DNA of 64,000 nt from Brachypodius melanocephalos (lineage: Eukaryota > Chordata > Aves > Passeriformes > Pycnonotidae), in the NCBI GenBank assembly GCA_013398615.1, contig VZSR01001459.1:5891051-5955050 (forward strand), read 5' to 3'. The notes under the pieces were generated by a model. It did not search any database, had not been told where the DNA came from, and saw only the letters and a list, made by a program, of their open reading frames with translations. This document shows, piece after piece, positions 13,232 through 25,200 of the stretch; the first letter of the stretch is position 1; the number at the start of each line of letters is the position of its first letter. Both the position numbers and the translations under genes were made by a program.

Positions 13232-13245
13232 CCAGCAGAGGGCAG
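13232..13245 (+). promoter_or_regulatory. CTCF core motif candidate
   Basis: CCAGCAGAGGGCAG fits the CTCF core consensus CCASYAGRKGGCRS at every position. It lies in the CpG-rich patch of the large intron. Binding cannot be shown from sequence alone. Confidence 0.55.
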
Positions 13246-13308
13246 CAGCGCCCCCCCGTGCGGCGGCGCGAAAGGCGCGGAGCGAGTTTGGGGTGAAATC
13301 CGCGGATC

Positions 13309-13356
13309 CTGGGACTGACCCTGGGATTAATGCTGGGATTAATGCTGGAATCGAGG
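13309..13356 (+). repeat. 12-bp minisatellite, four units
   Basis: The units are ctgggactgacc, ctgggattaatg, ctgggattaatg and ctggaatcgagg. The middle two are identical and the outer two diverged. It adjoins the CpG-rich patch. Confidence 0.85.
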
Positions 13357-16186
13357 CTTTCATCCCGCCTCTCAACCCACCTGCAGAGGAAACTCAACCT
13401 CTGAAATGTTGTGGATTTGATTCTGCCAACTAGCCCTGTTGAATTTCTGCGGATTAACTTGCGTGAAGAAACGGAGTGAGGTTTAGCTTGGGAATGATTT
13501 TATGGGCTCCTGGTTTTCAGCTTTTGCCGAGGTTTTCATTTGATAGGAATAGGTTATATAAGGTCTGTAGCATTCTCCATGTAGTCTTGCCCCATGGAAT
13601 AATGCCCATGTGCCACGAAGAAGAGAAAGGAGGATGTCTGATCCCAACGCCTGGCAGTATCTGTGCTGAGACTTCATGGGCTGTGTAATCATCTGTTTCA
13701 AATTTTACTTCAGCATCACTTTCTGTTTGTATTCTGCATTTCTTTAGCTTGTCTGTTTCTAAGAAAATACAACTAAATTTACAATCTTTGGGTTAATGTG
13801 GTGTGCACCTTAATTTGAAAATCTTGTGTCACTTCTTAATGACAATGCAGCTGGAAATGCATGTGGGAGGTGGAGCAGGGTGGTAATAGGATTTTCATAA
13901 TTTTTATAGAAACTTAGGTAAAGCAGGCCTGGTGTGTGTACTGCAGATGGAAATAGTGCTATTAAACCAGGCTCTTATCTCACTTTTATTTTTCTGTTAA
14001 TTTTATGGGAGCCAATAAAGCATAAGCTCTGCACATTTTTTTTTATGTTGCTTGAATATGTGAAAACTGTGTTCTTGCTTTTCAAAGCCAGCCAGCATTG
14101 GCCTGAATGTTTTGGCATGACTCTGCAGTGCTGGGGGGGTCCCTCTGCCAGATCTGGAGGCTTGAATCTCTCCCAGTTAAAGGCTGCTAGTGATGCACAA
14201 TATGTGACATGGATAGATTTCTGTCCTGAGGACACTGAGGCGTCTCAGTGCTCTTTCAGACAGAGCAAAGCCTCAAGAAGACAGAGAATCATAAGCCAGG
14301 ATACTAACCCTGCTTTCCCATGAGAGAACAGCCAGTACATTGTATCCTGAGTTTGCATTTGGCATTGTACAGCCTCTTAATGTAAAAGAGAGGGGCAAAT
14401 AAAGAAGGTTCCATGGGTATCAGAATGAATAATATGCTCGTACCTCAGTGGGAGGTTATCTGCTCCCTTCTTGCTTTTGCTGATATGAAATCCTGAAGTG
14501 CAATAAAACATTTTAGGAAGCTCATGAAATACAAGACCATAAGGCACTTAACTGAATCTTGTCTTGCTGACTTTAATGTACTGAATGCCAATTAAAGCAA
14601 AATTTAGCCCATTATTAATTTTGCCACTGGCTACATACCTCAAAAGTTTAGGTGGATGTTTCTTACCCCCTTTTCTCCAACCTTCCCAGCATTTTGCCTC
14701 CTGGCCTGTGCAGCTGTGCTGCTGATATCCTTTCTATTTCTGGAAATGACCCATGCCATTAGGTCAGTTTGTTTTAGCCTCACTCCTTGCTGTTGAAGTA
14801 GAATAGCACATTTCCCCTAACTGCATGAAAGCCAGGGTAGACAATCTTGATAAATATGATTAATGGGCCTCTCTGCTTTGCTCTGCAGCTGAAGGCTTCC
14901 TGAGATTCTGGGTCAGCTGGGCAACAGCTCCCCAAACCAACATTTATATTAAAAGTGTGTCTCATGTTCAATTATGTTGTTAAAGGTATTCCCTGATTTT
15001 GCTGTAGGAAAGTCTTTGCTATTGAGATACAATAATAAGAGACTGAAAATGTATTATTGGCAGGAAAAGCAGTTCATAAACATGGGTGAGTTCGGATTTC
15101 TTAACTCAGCCCTGTTATTTAGAGGTTTGTTTGTTATGGTTCCCAAGGCAGGAGTTAAATCTGGGCTTAGTGAGGTGTTGAATTCCTTGTCCTGATCAGC
15201 AGAACAGGAACTGTTACAGGAGATAGTGACAAGTGGTGGCAGCTTTGAGTCAATTATAACCTGTCAATACTTGGAATATGTTTCTAAGTTACTGTTATGT
15301 TTATCTCCCATAATGTGACTTAAATATGGTATTCATAGAATTTAACAGAAGATGCTTTCTGAAGTATTGTCAGAAGGGAAACCAAATTAGTATCATATTA
15401 TCTTGGTGAAAAATATTATCTAGAGACTCCAGCAGTTATGCAACTGCTCCTTCACAAATGAAATCAATATGGGAGGAAAAATCCCCATAAAATAAAATGT
15501 ATTATTGATACTAAAAACACTGAGCTTGCACCTCTCTGTTAATCAGCAAACACTCAAATTTGTGAGGGTATTCTGTAAGTTATCCTTAAAATTCAGAGCC
15601 CCTACATGTGGGAATTGCTGGCTGCAGCACAGGCTGGATCCATCCAGCTTTCCTGATGACTGCTCTGCCATTGTAATTGCAGCACAGCAGCACTCTCAAT
15701 AATTGAGTACAAGTCTTAATAGCAAATAATCCTCTTGAAGTTGTTCCCCCTCCACTGCAATCAGAGGAGAGCTTTGTTAAGGCATTAACGAACAAATTAG
15801 CTACTAAATACTGGTAATAACCTATTTCCCAAAGATTGCTTTTTAATTATAGCCTAAGCTGTGTGATTCCTGAAATCACTTCTTTGGCAAACCAGTGTTT
15901 GTGATCATTTCCAACCACAGTAAGTAATTGGCAAAAAAAGGTAGTTTTTAAGTCTTTACTGGTATCTGAATAGACTTTGTTTCTATATTCCTGCCTGCAG
16001 AAATACTTTATCAGTGTTTCTTTTCACTGCTGGTAGTATTTCAATTTAAATATATTAGGCTGTGCTGTGAAATTTTTGTTTTACTTCCATGTACAATATG
16101 TAGCTTCATTGGATTTTCAGATAGTGTAGATATTTTTTCACTTAACCATTGCAAGAAACTTTTCCTGTGAGGGAGGAGGAATTAAC

Positions 16187-16201
16187 TTTTTTTTTTTTTT
16201 T
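16187..16201 (+). repeat. Poly-T tract (15 T)
   Basis: It is an uninterrupted T run in the large intron. Confidence 0.9.
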
Positions 16202-19200
16202 AATGTATTGTTTAATGCAAACTATTTATTTTGCTAATCTGTGTTGCAGTAACTAATTAGAAAAGAAAATTGTGTTTGGGCTTTGGCAAGAAGGGATGTT
16301 TTTGGTGTATTGATTGTTTTTCCTCCCCAGGTTTCAATAAAGGCTGCACATCTTCCAATATATCATTCCACTTCCCTTCAGACCTGACTTTTTTATAAGG
16401 GAGCACAGCCGTCAAAATTGGCAAGGATTGAGCTTGATAATTAGTTCAATATAGTGGCCAATTCCGTGAATTACAAGTTCAAAGCAACACATGGACGTGG
16501 ATGAAATCAGATTTTGGCATTTCTCACTTAGATTGTTTCAGGACACTGCTGGAGCTTCTTTGATCTGTAAATAACAACTGCGGTTCAGTGTCTTACTTAA
16601 AATACATCAAACGCATTCATGACTTTTGCTTTTACATGTAGATCTGACTTCCAGTTACAGTTTTGGATCAGACTAATAAAGCTGTTCATGTTTTGAGGTT
16701 TCCTAGAGAAAGCTACCAAAGATAGCTTTATCTTTTAAGAAAAGCAGCAAAGACTTCTCTGGTGTGATGTGCACCCCAGACTACATCAGCAGATGCTTTG
16801 TGAAGTCAAAAGTGACCATTTCCTGTGGTGCAGATCCTCTGCAGACTGTTGGCAATGCGTGTTTTCCTCTCTTCTTTCAGCTAAAACAAGTGAACCGAGG
16901 GTTTATTTTCGCTGTGCTATGTGGTAATCTCATTTCCCTGCTGTATCTTGTACAGACCAATGTTTTTGCAAGTTGTGACCTTTTTTTGGGGTTTGACGTG
17001 TGCTGTGCCAGCCAGCAGACAAAGTAGCTGGAGATGACCAGTGAGGCTCTATTTGCTACTCCTTAAAGATACACACAGATGCTGTCCTGCTTAGGAAGAA
17101 CCTTTCAGTAGCTGGGTAACTGCACTACCCCAGGCTTTTCAGCTGGTTGTAAAAGAGCTGTGTGATTTCTTGGTAGCAGAGGAATGTGGGCAGTTATGGC
17201 TTCTCAGTGTTTTACCATCAACTTTCCAGCTGAGGAACTCCATTCCTCTAATTTGACTCCCAGTGTTTGGCTTAGAAAAGTTCAGCATTCAGGGGTGGTG
17301 CAATGGGGTTTTTCTGCTCCAGAGTTGTGTAATTGCTCAAGTTCCACACAAACAGAGTAGTGTGGGGTTTGGGGTCTACTAGGGTAGAAAGTTCTTCTAT
17401 TATACAGCCCTTAATATAAAACTCAGTGAAAATTCAGTGCAACCCTCCAGCTGCCTGAAAAAAAATAAGCCTGAAACTTAGCTGAAAGACAAGCTTCTTG
17501 TCTAAGCACCCCTGCACCTTTTCTGGTTATAATCCCTTGATAGTTCACACGTGGAACTTTTATTTCTGTGGGTGGCAGGAGACAAAACCTAAGCAGGCAG
17601 GTTAGATTTTGCCTGATGGGATTAGCCCTGTGTTCTGTCCAGTATCTTGTCTCTCCTTGGGACCAGGTGTGGAATCCTCAGGGAAGGCAGGAGGTAGGAG
17701 AGGTGCCCTGCTGTGTTTCAGGCTCACAGCTGGCAGCTGCTACAAGACAAGCACTCAACCTCTCTTCAGTGAGTCCTTGTTCTTACCAGCACTCCTGACA
17801 AAAATGGCTGCAGAAATAGGTACTACAAATCCTAGACTTTCACATTAACCCTTTTAAATGGATGCAGCTGGCTTAGAGTCTCCTTACACCAGGGACTGAT
17901 ATTTTGAGGGGGAGGCAGCTTATATTTATTATATGAGAAAGCAAATTATCCTTCCTAGCTGTTCCCCATCTCTTTCTTTCCTTTCAACACTCTGTTCCAA
18001 AACGCAGTTGTATCCTGCCTTGCAAAACATCATCTTACACAGATAAACCTTGAATCTCTGAGAGCCAAATCATGCTCCCATCACTGTTCTCCTGCTGACT
18101 TCCCTCTCAGCAGAGCTGTGGGCTGACAAGTTGGGTCAAAATAGCTTTGTGTGGCAGAGGCTTTTGCAGGGTGGCTGCATGATGATCTCTTACCCTTGTT
18201 GCAAAATCTTTTGAAAATCACAATTCATTGTCCAGAAAGAATAACCAGAAGAGCATCTAGCAAAGCTGTGGGCAGAGAAGATGTTTCAGAAAGAAATTCT
18301 CACCATAAAAAAATTCCTGACAGCTTTGGCATAGCTTCATCCCACACCTGTTGTGCTTTGCAGAGGTTTTCACTTCTGTATTAGGCCAGGTAAAAAAGCT
18401 TTACACATCCAAAACCCTCTAAGTTATGAAATGATAGTGGGATATTCCCCAGAGTATTTACCTTTTTAGTGCTCTGAAAAATATGCATGTTTTCTGAGTG
18501 CTTACACTGCATCCAAAAGTAATAAGTAGGAATTCCATTTTGGATTCACAGCTCTGTCCCCAATGCTCTTTTATTGTTTTTTCACTTTGCTCATAAGTCT
18601 AGATGTCTGTTGAATTTGTTAATTCTGAATTTTAGATGGCTTAGAGATGCTTATTCTGAATATTTAATGGTACTAAACTGTTATTTTGAGAGCATGTAGT
18701 GTCTGAAGGAATGCAATTAGAAACTAAGCCCAGGAATTTCTGTGGCAGGTCAGGCACTTCTGGCCTCAGCTGTCATTGACTGGAAGAAGAATAAAGCTCA
18801 CAGTGCCTCTGCAGATCACTGAATCATCCCCTTCCCTGATGTTATGATACAGGTCATACACTCTGATGAGAGACTGTATGAATGTGCCTGGTGGATAAAT
18901 GTTCTCTGGGTAAACTTGGATATTACTGTTTCTTCTCACCTTTTATGATCCATGTCTCTCAGACTGATGTGAATATGTGAAGTATGAGCTGCTCTGAAAA
19001 AACAAAAGTGTTTATACATCTAACAGCCATGGAAAAAAAAAGTCTGAGGCATGAACTGGATGCTGTGGTGAAGTTTCAAACACCAGCCAGCAAAAGAACC
19101 CTGATGTGTTTGTTTTCATTCCTGTACTGTTGAGAGCCCATTTCAGGATTGTTGATGCTTGGTTCAGAATTTTAGGAGGGTGTTTGAAGAAGGCAGTGTG

Positions 19201-22200
19201 GTTGTGTGACTTGAGAGGCTGGTGAACCACCATGGCCTCTGTGACTGAGGACAAACTCACTTTGCCTAGGTGGTCCAGATACCTGTGAGAGAGAATAAAC
19301 GAGGAAAAACAGAAATTTGAGGAGAAATTTGAAGACACAGTTAAATCTAAATCCTTCAGGTTGGCAAACCACGGGGAGAGAATTGTGCCCAAGTTCCCAC
19401 TGGGCTGTGCCTTGTGCAGAGGGGTGAAAGGCAAGATGCAAAAGATCTTTAGTTCTTTGTTTTACCTTAATATTTGAGTCAATGTGTGGCACAGATCCAC
19501 GGGTCAGGTGAACATAAATTGTGCAGTTGGAATTTATCCGGGCATTAAGTTCACCTCTGACTCACCCCAGCAGTGGTACAGCATTACAAATGTAGTCTTC
19601 AAGGAAGGATGAACAAATTGCCTGAGCCATTGGACACAAACAAAACCTTCAAAATCAGCCAAGAATACCTCCTTGTTCCACTGCTCCGTCACCCTTCGTG
19701 CCCTGGGATGTATTTATTGTGGCTAATGCTAGGAAAATTCAATCTGTCCATTTGTGCTCAGGGTGACTCAAGGCACCTCTCCTTGTTTTGTCCAGCTCGT
19801 GTTTAGTTCTGTGTCCTATAAAAGATTTCCAGATCACCAAGTGTGATGAATCTCAGCTCAGCATATGAGTATCAGTGGTTTGACAAATTAACCTCTTTTG
19901 TTGATATACTTCAGCAGAAGGGAGCATAAAGAAGGGAATGCAAAAGCATGGTTTTCTTGACAGTCCCAGCTGTTCAGGAATTAACTAATTCGGGCCACAG
20001 GAATCTTATGCATTACTAAGTAACCTGGAAAAAAAAAGTGTCCTCTCATCTGTGATTTTATTTTACTTTCATGCTTTCCCAAAGCCCATCAGACACACAG
20101 AGCTCCCACTAACAGTGAGGAAGGAGCTTAGAACTTCCAGAAACAAATAAAGCTCAAGTATGTGAGTTGGAAATGGATCCATGAGTGTGTAAGGGAACTA
20201 TTCTTACTTCTTTTCCTAACAAAAGAATTTCTTTCTCTGGATTTCCCCCCTGTTTTGAATTTAGAAGGGGAGCAGAGCTGAATAGTAGTGGTAGGAAGAA
20301 GCCAATCAAGAATCCAATATGAACTTTGTCCTAAGAAGCTAGCTGGAAAATCCTTCATGAGTTATGGGGCAGACACTGAACCATGGGACTTCTTGCTGAG
20401 GTTCATGTTTGACCTCTCAGTCCCCTTGGAAATGATGATCTTGAAAGAAGATGGCCTAGAATGACTTAATGTATTTCTTTTTCAAAGGCCCATGAATTGC
20501 CAACTTTTACTGTAACAAAATACTGTGTATTTAAAGAGAATTCCTTCTTTTTGAGGAAAAATGTGACCTTGATTAAATTATTTCTATTTTTAATCAACTT
20601 AAAGGTCCCTGGAACCTCTGAAGTTCTCAGCAGCTGTTCCTCAGATGTCTCGTGGCCTGTTGGCCTCACAGATTTCCCCATCTCCTTGGGAGGACTGAGG
20701 GCTCTGAACATCCTAAACAGCCAGAGATAACATTTTGTGGCCAAGAAAGACTCAGTGGTGCCCTGAGCTCAGGCAGGCACTCTGTAAATGGTCTCCAGAG
20801 CTTCCCCACAGAGGCTGTGTGTTAGAGAACCCTGCTGAAGAGCACTTCAGCCTTAATAGTTGTACACTGATCCCCAAACACTGGATCTTCTTTCTGCTGC
20901 CAATCTTTCTTTTGTGCATTATGTTTCCTTTGAGAGCAGAATGCAGGCAGAATCTCTTCAGCTGCTGCTTTGCTCTTTAATCCAGCACCACAAACCAGAA
21001 ATCCTCGGGGTTTAAGCAGCTTCATCATTTATTTACACAGGTCTGCAGCACCTTTTTGTTTTCTTTGTTGTTTCATCTGTGGTTTCCCCCTGCTGCTGCA
21101 TTTTGGATGGTTCTGTATTCCATAGGAAATTCTGGAGTTTTGTTTAGCTGCCTGCACGCAGCCTCCCAGTGCATCCACCTTATCACCTCTGCACATGGTG
21201 CAGTGCAAGGCCAGCATCCTGCCCCAAAGCCATGCTCCCTTTTCTTTATTGATGTAATTCTGCAAACAGCACAGCCACAGCTTCCCGTGCATCTGTTCCC
21301 ACAGCACCTCTGCTTCCCTGTTGTGCTGACTCAAGCTTTGCTTTTGTGGCCCCAAAACTCTCTCCTCCAGCCCTGAGCAGATGGTACCAGGGGCTGGTTG
21401 CCAACCCACTGGTTGCCTGGCCAGCAACACCAACAGCTGTGCACTCCTTCTGCAGTTTTTTCTGCAAAGTGATGTTGCCAAATGGAGTCTCTTGGCTCAA
21501 CCAAGATGCCTACAGATGGGTTTGAGACGTTTCTTTGATGTTCACAGAAGTTTTAGGAGCTCTGTGTTTGCCGCTGTCCTCTTTGCCTAAAATCAGTTCA
21601 AAAGCTAAGGAGATGGGGAAAAGGGAATTTGTGCACCATTTCAATAGCAAAGCAGTCTAAAAATGGAGCTCTGTACAGTCAGAGACAAGAGGTCAGTACA
21701 TATCCCATTGAATGGCTCATGTTCCATTACTTACTGGTACAGCAGTGAAATAATTAATTTTTAGATTACAAGCATATGATGGAGATGGAAACCTTAGTAC
21801 TGATTAAGTATTATTATCCAAGTTATTAACTAAAAGTTTACCACCAGACATTGTGTAGTTGCAGCAGGTGGAAAGCAAAACCCAACGAAGCCAATGAAAT
21901 TTGGATCAGGACCATGCAATAGTATTACTAATTGGCAAAGGCATTGGGTTTTACTGTATGAAGCAAATATTGCCATTTATTGTGTGTCAGGTATCCATTG
22001 AAAATACATGGGCTGCAGTCCAAATACCTGTGGAGATTAACAAGTTGAAGTTTAGTTCAGGGCACTCCTGGAACCACTGAGGTATGAAAAATGAGGAATA
22101 CTTGGTATACAATGTCCTCAGACTTCATCAGTGCAGATTTCCTTTCAGGAGTTGTTATAGATAGTCTGTGAGTAACCAAACCGTGATGCACATCTGAGGC

Positions 22201-24751
22201 ACTCCTTTCCTTTTCCTCCAAAACATGAGACTTTAATTGAAGATTTAGTTATGGAATTTTGTCTGTATGAGCAGAATTCCATAGTTTATTATAGTGAAAT
22301 GCCTGAAATAGCAAAAAAATCCACCCCAACCAAACAAACCAAAAACTATAAAGGAGGATCAGGGAATTTAAAACCAAGATATTAGAATTGCATGATTTTG
22401 TGTATGCATCGGGTTGTTGCCTTTATCCAGTGAGAATCAGACTTGAAAATGCTGTGTGCCTGCAGAGGTGGGATTTTTCCATTGGTAGTTTATTTACAAT
22501 TAATTGTATCCATGCCAGATAATAGGTCACAGGTACTTGAATGGGATTAAAAATCTTTTTCTTAAGAGATATCTGGTACTTTGCTGCTTTTAAGCTTTAG
22601 CACAGTCAGTGGGGTTTTATGTAAATCTGTCAATGTCATTTCCAGCACTGGTGATCTTATTTCTGACTGCAAGCACTACTATTTAATTCTGTCAAAGGTG
22701 TTTCTGTAATTAAATTTACAGTGCAGCTTAATAACAGTTTAGAGAACATAAAGCTCCCAATGTGTTTTAGTTCTATTTGAAAATGGATACCCAGGCTAGA
22801 GTTTGGATCAGAGACAGTAAAATTGGATAGCGTTTGGTGACCCTAAAGTTTTTCTGTTCAATCACACCTTGACATTCCATGTCACTGGGTTGGAAAAGAT
22901 TTTTGTACAAGCAGGTTTTGAAGTGTTTTAATACATTGAGAAAAAAAAAATCACAATGAAACAGAGCTGTTGGCATTTCTATGTATCAAGAGCTGTTCTG
23001 CTCTCCAAGCTCCTGTTAACTTAAGTGTGAACTGCTTGACTGAGATGTTTGCAAGGTCAGGCTGCTTCCAGGCATGGAGATGGAAGATATCCTGGTTTCC
23101 TTACTTGATGCAGCATGTTGAATTATCAGGAAGTTACTAGTACCTTGTCTTTCTCCTTCTTGTATTTTTCCATGACAATATTCAGGAGATAAAAGTTTGT
23201 TGCTTAGCAAAGAAGTGATTAAATAGTCGTTTGATGTTTAAAAAATGACAGAATTAGAAAATCCTGTTGACCAAAAGTAATTTTCAGATTCTAGGAACTA
23301 AAAGTATCATGAATATGGACGTGGTGCAAATGGCCAGATGCCACAGCTTGAATAAACTTTTTGATCAAGGATACAGGTGTATTTTTGGATGAAAGAATGC
23401 AGCACTGAGCATTGCTTCCTTTTTAGCCTGAGCTTTACCCCAATATATCCTTTAATGCCTGTGCTCAGACTAACAGAAAACCTTTGATTACCAGTGCCTA
23501 TAAAGAGCAGATGGTATCTTCTGACTGTGTTTTAATATGAGTATGGATTGAGACTGTGCATATTTTAAATCAACTGTGTCTGTAAACTCCATTCAGTGTT
23601 ACCTGTGCTTTGAAGAACTTCAGATATTTAATATGTCTACAGACATCCCATAAATTCTTATTCACCCCACCTGCTTCCATGTGCAAAGTTCCTGCTGTTA
23701 CAAGCAGAGCTTTGATGAATATTTCGATTGCACTATAAAGTTCTTTCCTTCAAAGATATGGGTTTTCCTCATGGAAAAAGCTTTGTTTCTGTTCAGAAAC
23801 ACCAGGAGAAAAGGACTGTCTTAATGTCTGCAGCTCTCTGGCATTGCAAGTGCGGTGGGAATGAATAGTTATTCCTAGAGCTGTAAAGGGCAGCCAATAA
23901 AGACTCCTATTACCCCAAAAGATTGGTCAAAACCCCTAAATTTAGTCTATGCTTTAGATTTTTGGTGCTAAAGCCATCTCTTTCCATAGTTCTGACGTGA
24001 CTGCTATGTTGCTCTGTGTTTGTGACATGCTTGTTAATCTTGTGACCTTCCCTCCCTGCTCTCCTCCCACCTTTCCAACCATCCATCAGAAGTCCCAGTT
24101 ATAGGAAGCTGACTGGGCTTCCTTTGTTTTCCCTCTCCAGGAATCAGCTATTTAGAAGGAGATAGAGTTTTACATATGCAGCTGTGTGAAACTACAGTGC
24201 CCTTTTCTGAAAGGGGATGTTTTACTGCCTCATTAATACCAGCTAGAGTCCTGCTTTACAGCATTACATCAACAGGAGCAAGGTGGAAACATGAGTGGTA
24301 ATACTGGGCTGAGTGCTGAGGTTTCATTAGTGCTTTTGAGTGTTGTTCCTGTCTTTGTAAAGCTGCAGGGTTCTTGGGAGAGCTGCGTGCCCCATATCTG
24401 GCCAGGAGGTTTATAGAGCTTTAGATTCATTAGTTATCATCTTCCTTGTCTTTCTTCACAAATGACCTCTTTGTGAAGCTCTCCAGTAGAGAGCTGTTTG
24501 ATCAGAGTTGACTTTGTGAGGTCTCCCCTTGAACTTCCTGGAAGACGTCATAATTTAATGGTTTAATTTTATCCTGGAGCATTTGGGTTCCATGGAAAAC
24601 CTCTGGTATGTGTGCACATACACCTCTGCAAGAGGAAAGCTGAGACCTTGCAGCTATTAAAGATGTTTGTGCTACAGTGTCAGGATCTGACCTTTTACCA
24701 TCCTGATAGAGGGCTCAACAAGAAACCTGGACCATGTACTTGCTGTTTCAG

Positions 24752-24825
24752 GCTTCAAAACCAAACTGGAAATTTGCAGACATAATATGAATATTCCCTG
24801 TGTTGCTGGCGAATAAGATCCACAG
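24752..24825 (+). other. Possible cassette or pseudo-exon (74 nt) in the large intron
   Basis: On the sense strand an acceptor (cttgctgtttcag) and a good donor (CACAG then GTGAGA) bracket 74 nt. If spliced between exons B and C it would add about 12 residues and then a TGA stop, so it would act as a poison exon. Pseudo-exons of this quality are common in long introns. Confidence 0.2.
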
Positions 24826-25080
24826 GTGAGATGTATTCTTAAAGAAAATGGTTATCCAGAAGGTTTTTCCCTTCAGGGAATTTATGCTTCTGAATGCAGC
24901 AGTAATTGTGAACAGAAGAGGGTTGTGTTCTCAGGTGGACTTCATGTGTGTTCTCATTGCACAGCTGAGCTGGCACATTATGTTTGGGTCCTTCAGCCAC
25001 GGCTGTAATATGAATAATCCACAGAAACCTGATCAAAAGCGAAGCCTTACTGTTAACTGACTGTCCTCTCAGCAAAAGGT

Positions 25081-25200
25081 CATCTTTGAGCTGATGACCT
25101 TCTAGTCCAATGGACAAGATGAAGGGCTGCCATTTTTGCCAGATGTCAGATCCAGAGAGATTGAGTGCTTTGCCCGAGGTTATGCTGTGAACTTCCTATA
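25081..25200 (-). repeat. MIR-like ancient SINE fragment (tentative)
   Basis: The stretch with gagagattgagtgctttgcc and cgaggttatgctgtgaact resembles the antisense of the MIR core (gaggttaagtgacttgccc, aaggtcacacagc). MIR elements are old and shared across amniotes. Similarity is limited to about 50 bp, so this is tentative. Confidence 0.4.

Larger units (their letters stand above)
13190..13356. promoter_or_regulatory. Small CpG-rich patch in the large intron
   Basis: In an otherwise AT-rich, CpG-poor intron, 13190-13310 is rich in G+C with many CpGs (gcgcc, gtgcggcggcgcg, ggcgcggagcgag, ccgcggatcc). It contains a CTCF-type motif and is followed directly by a 12-bp minisatellite. It is much shorter than a typical CpG island. 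It could be an insulator, an internal promoter, or just a local GC-rich relic. Confidence 0.5.
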
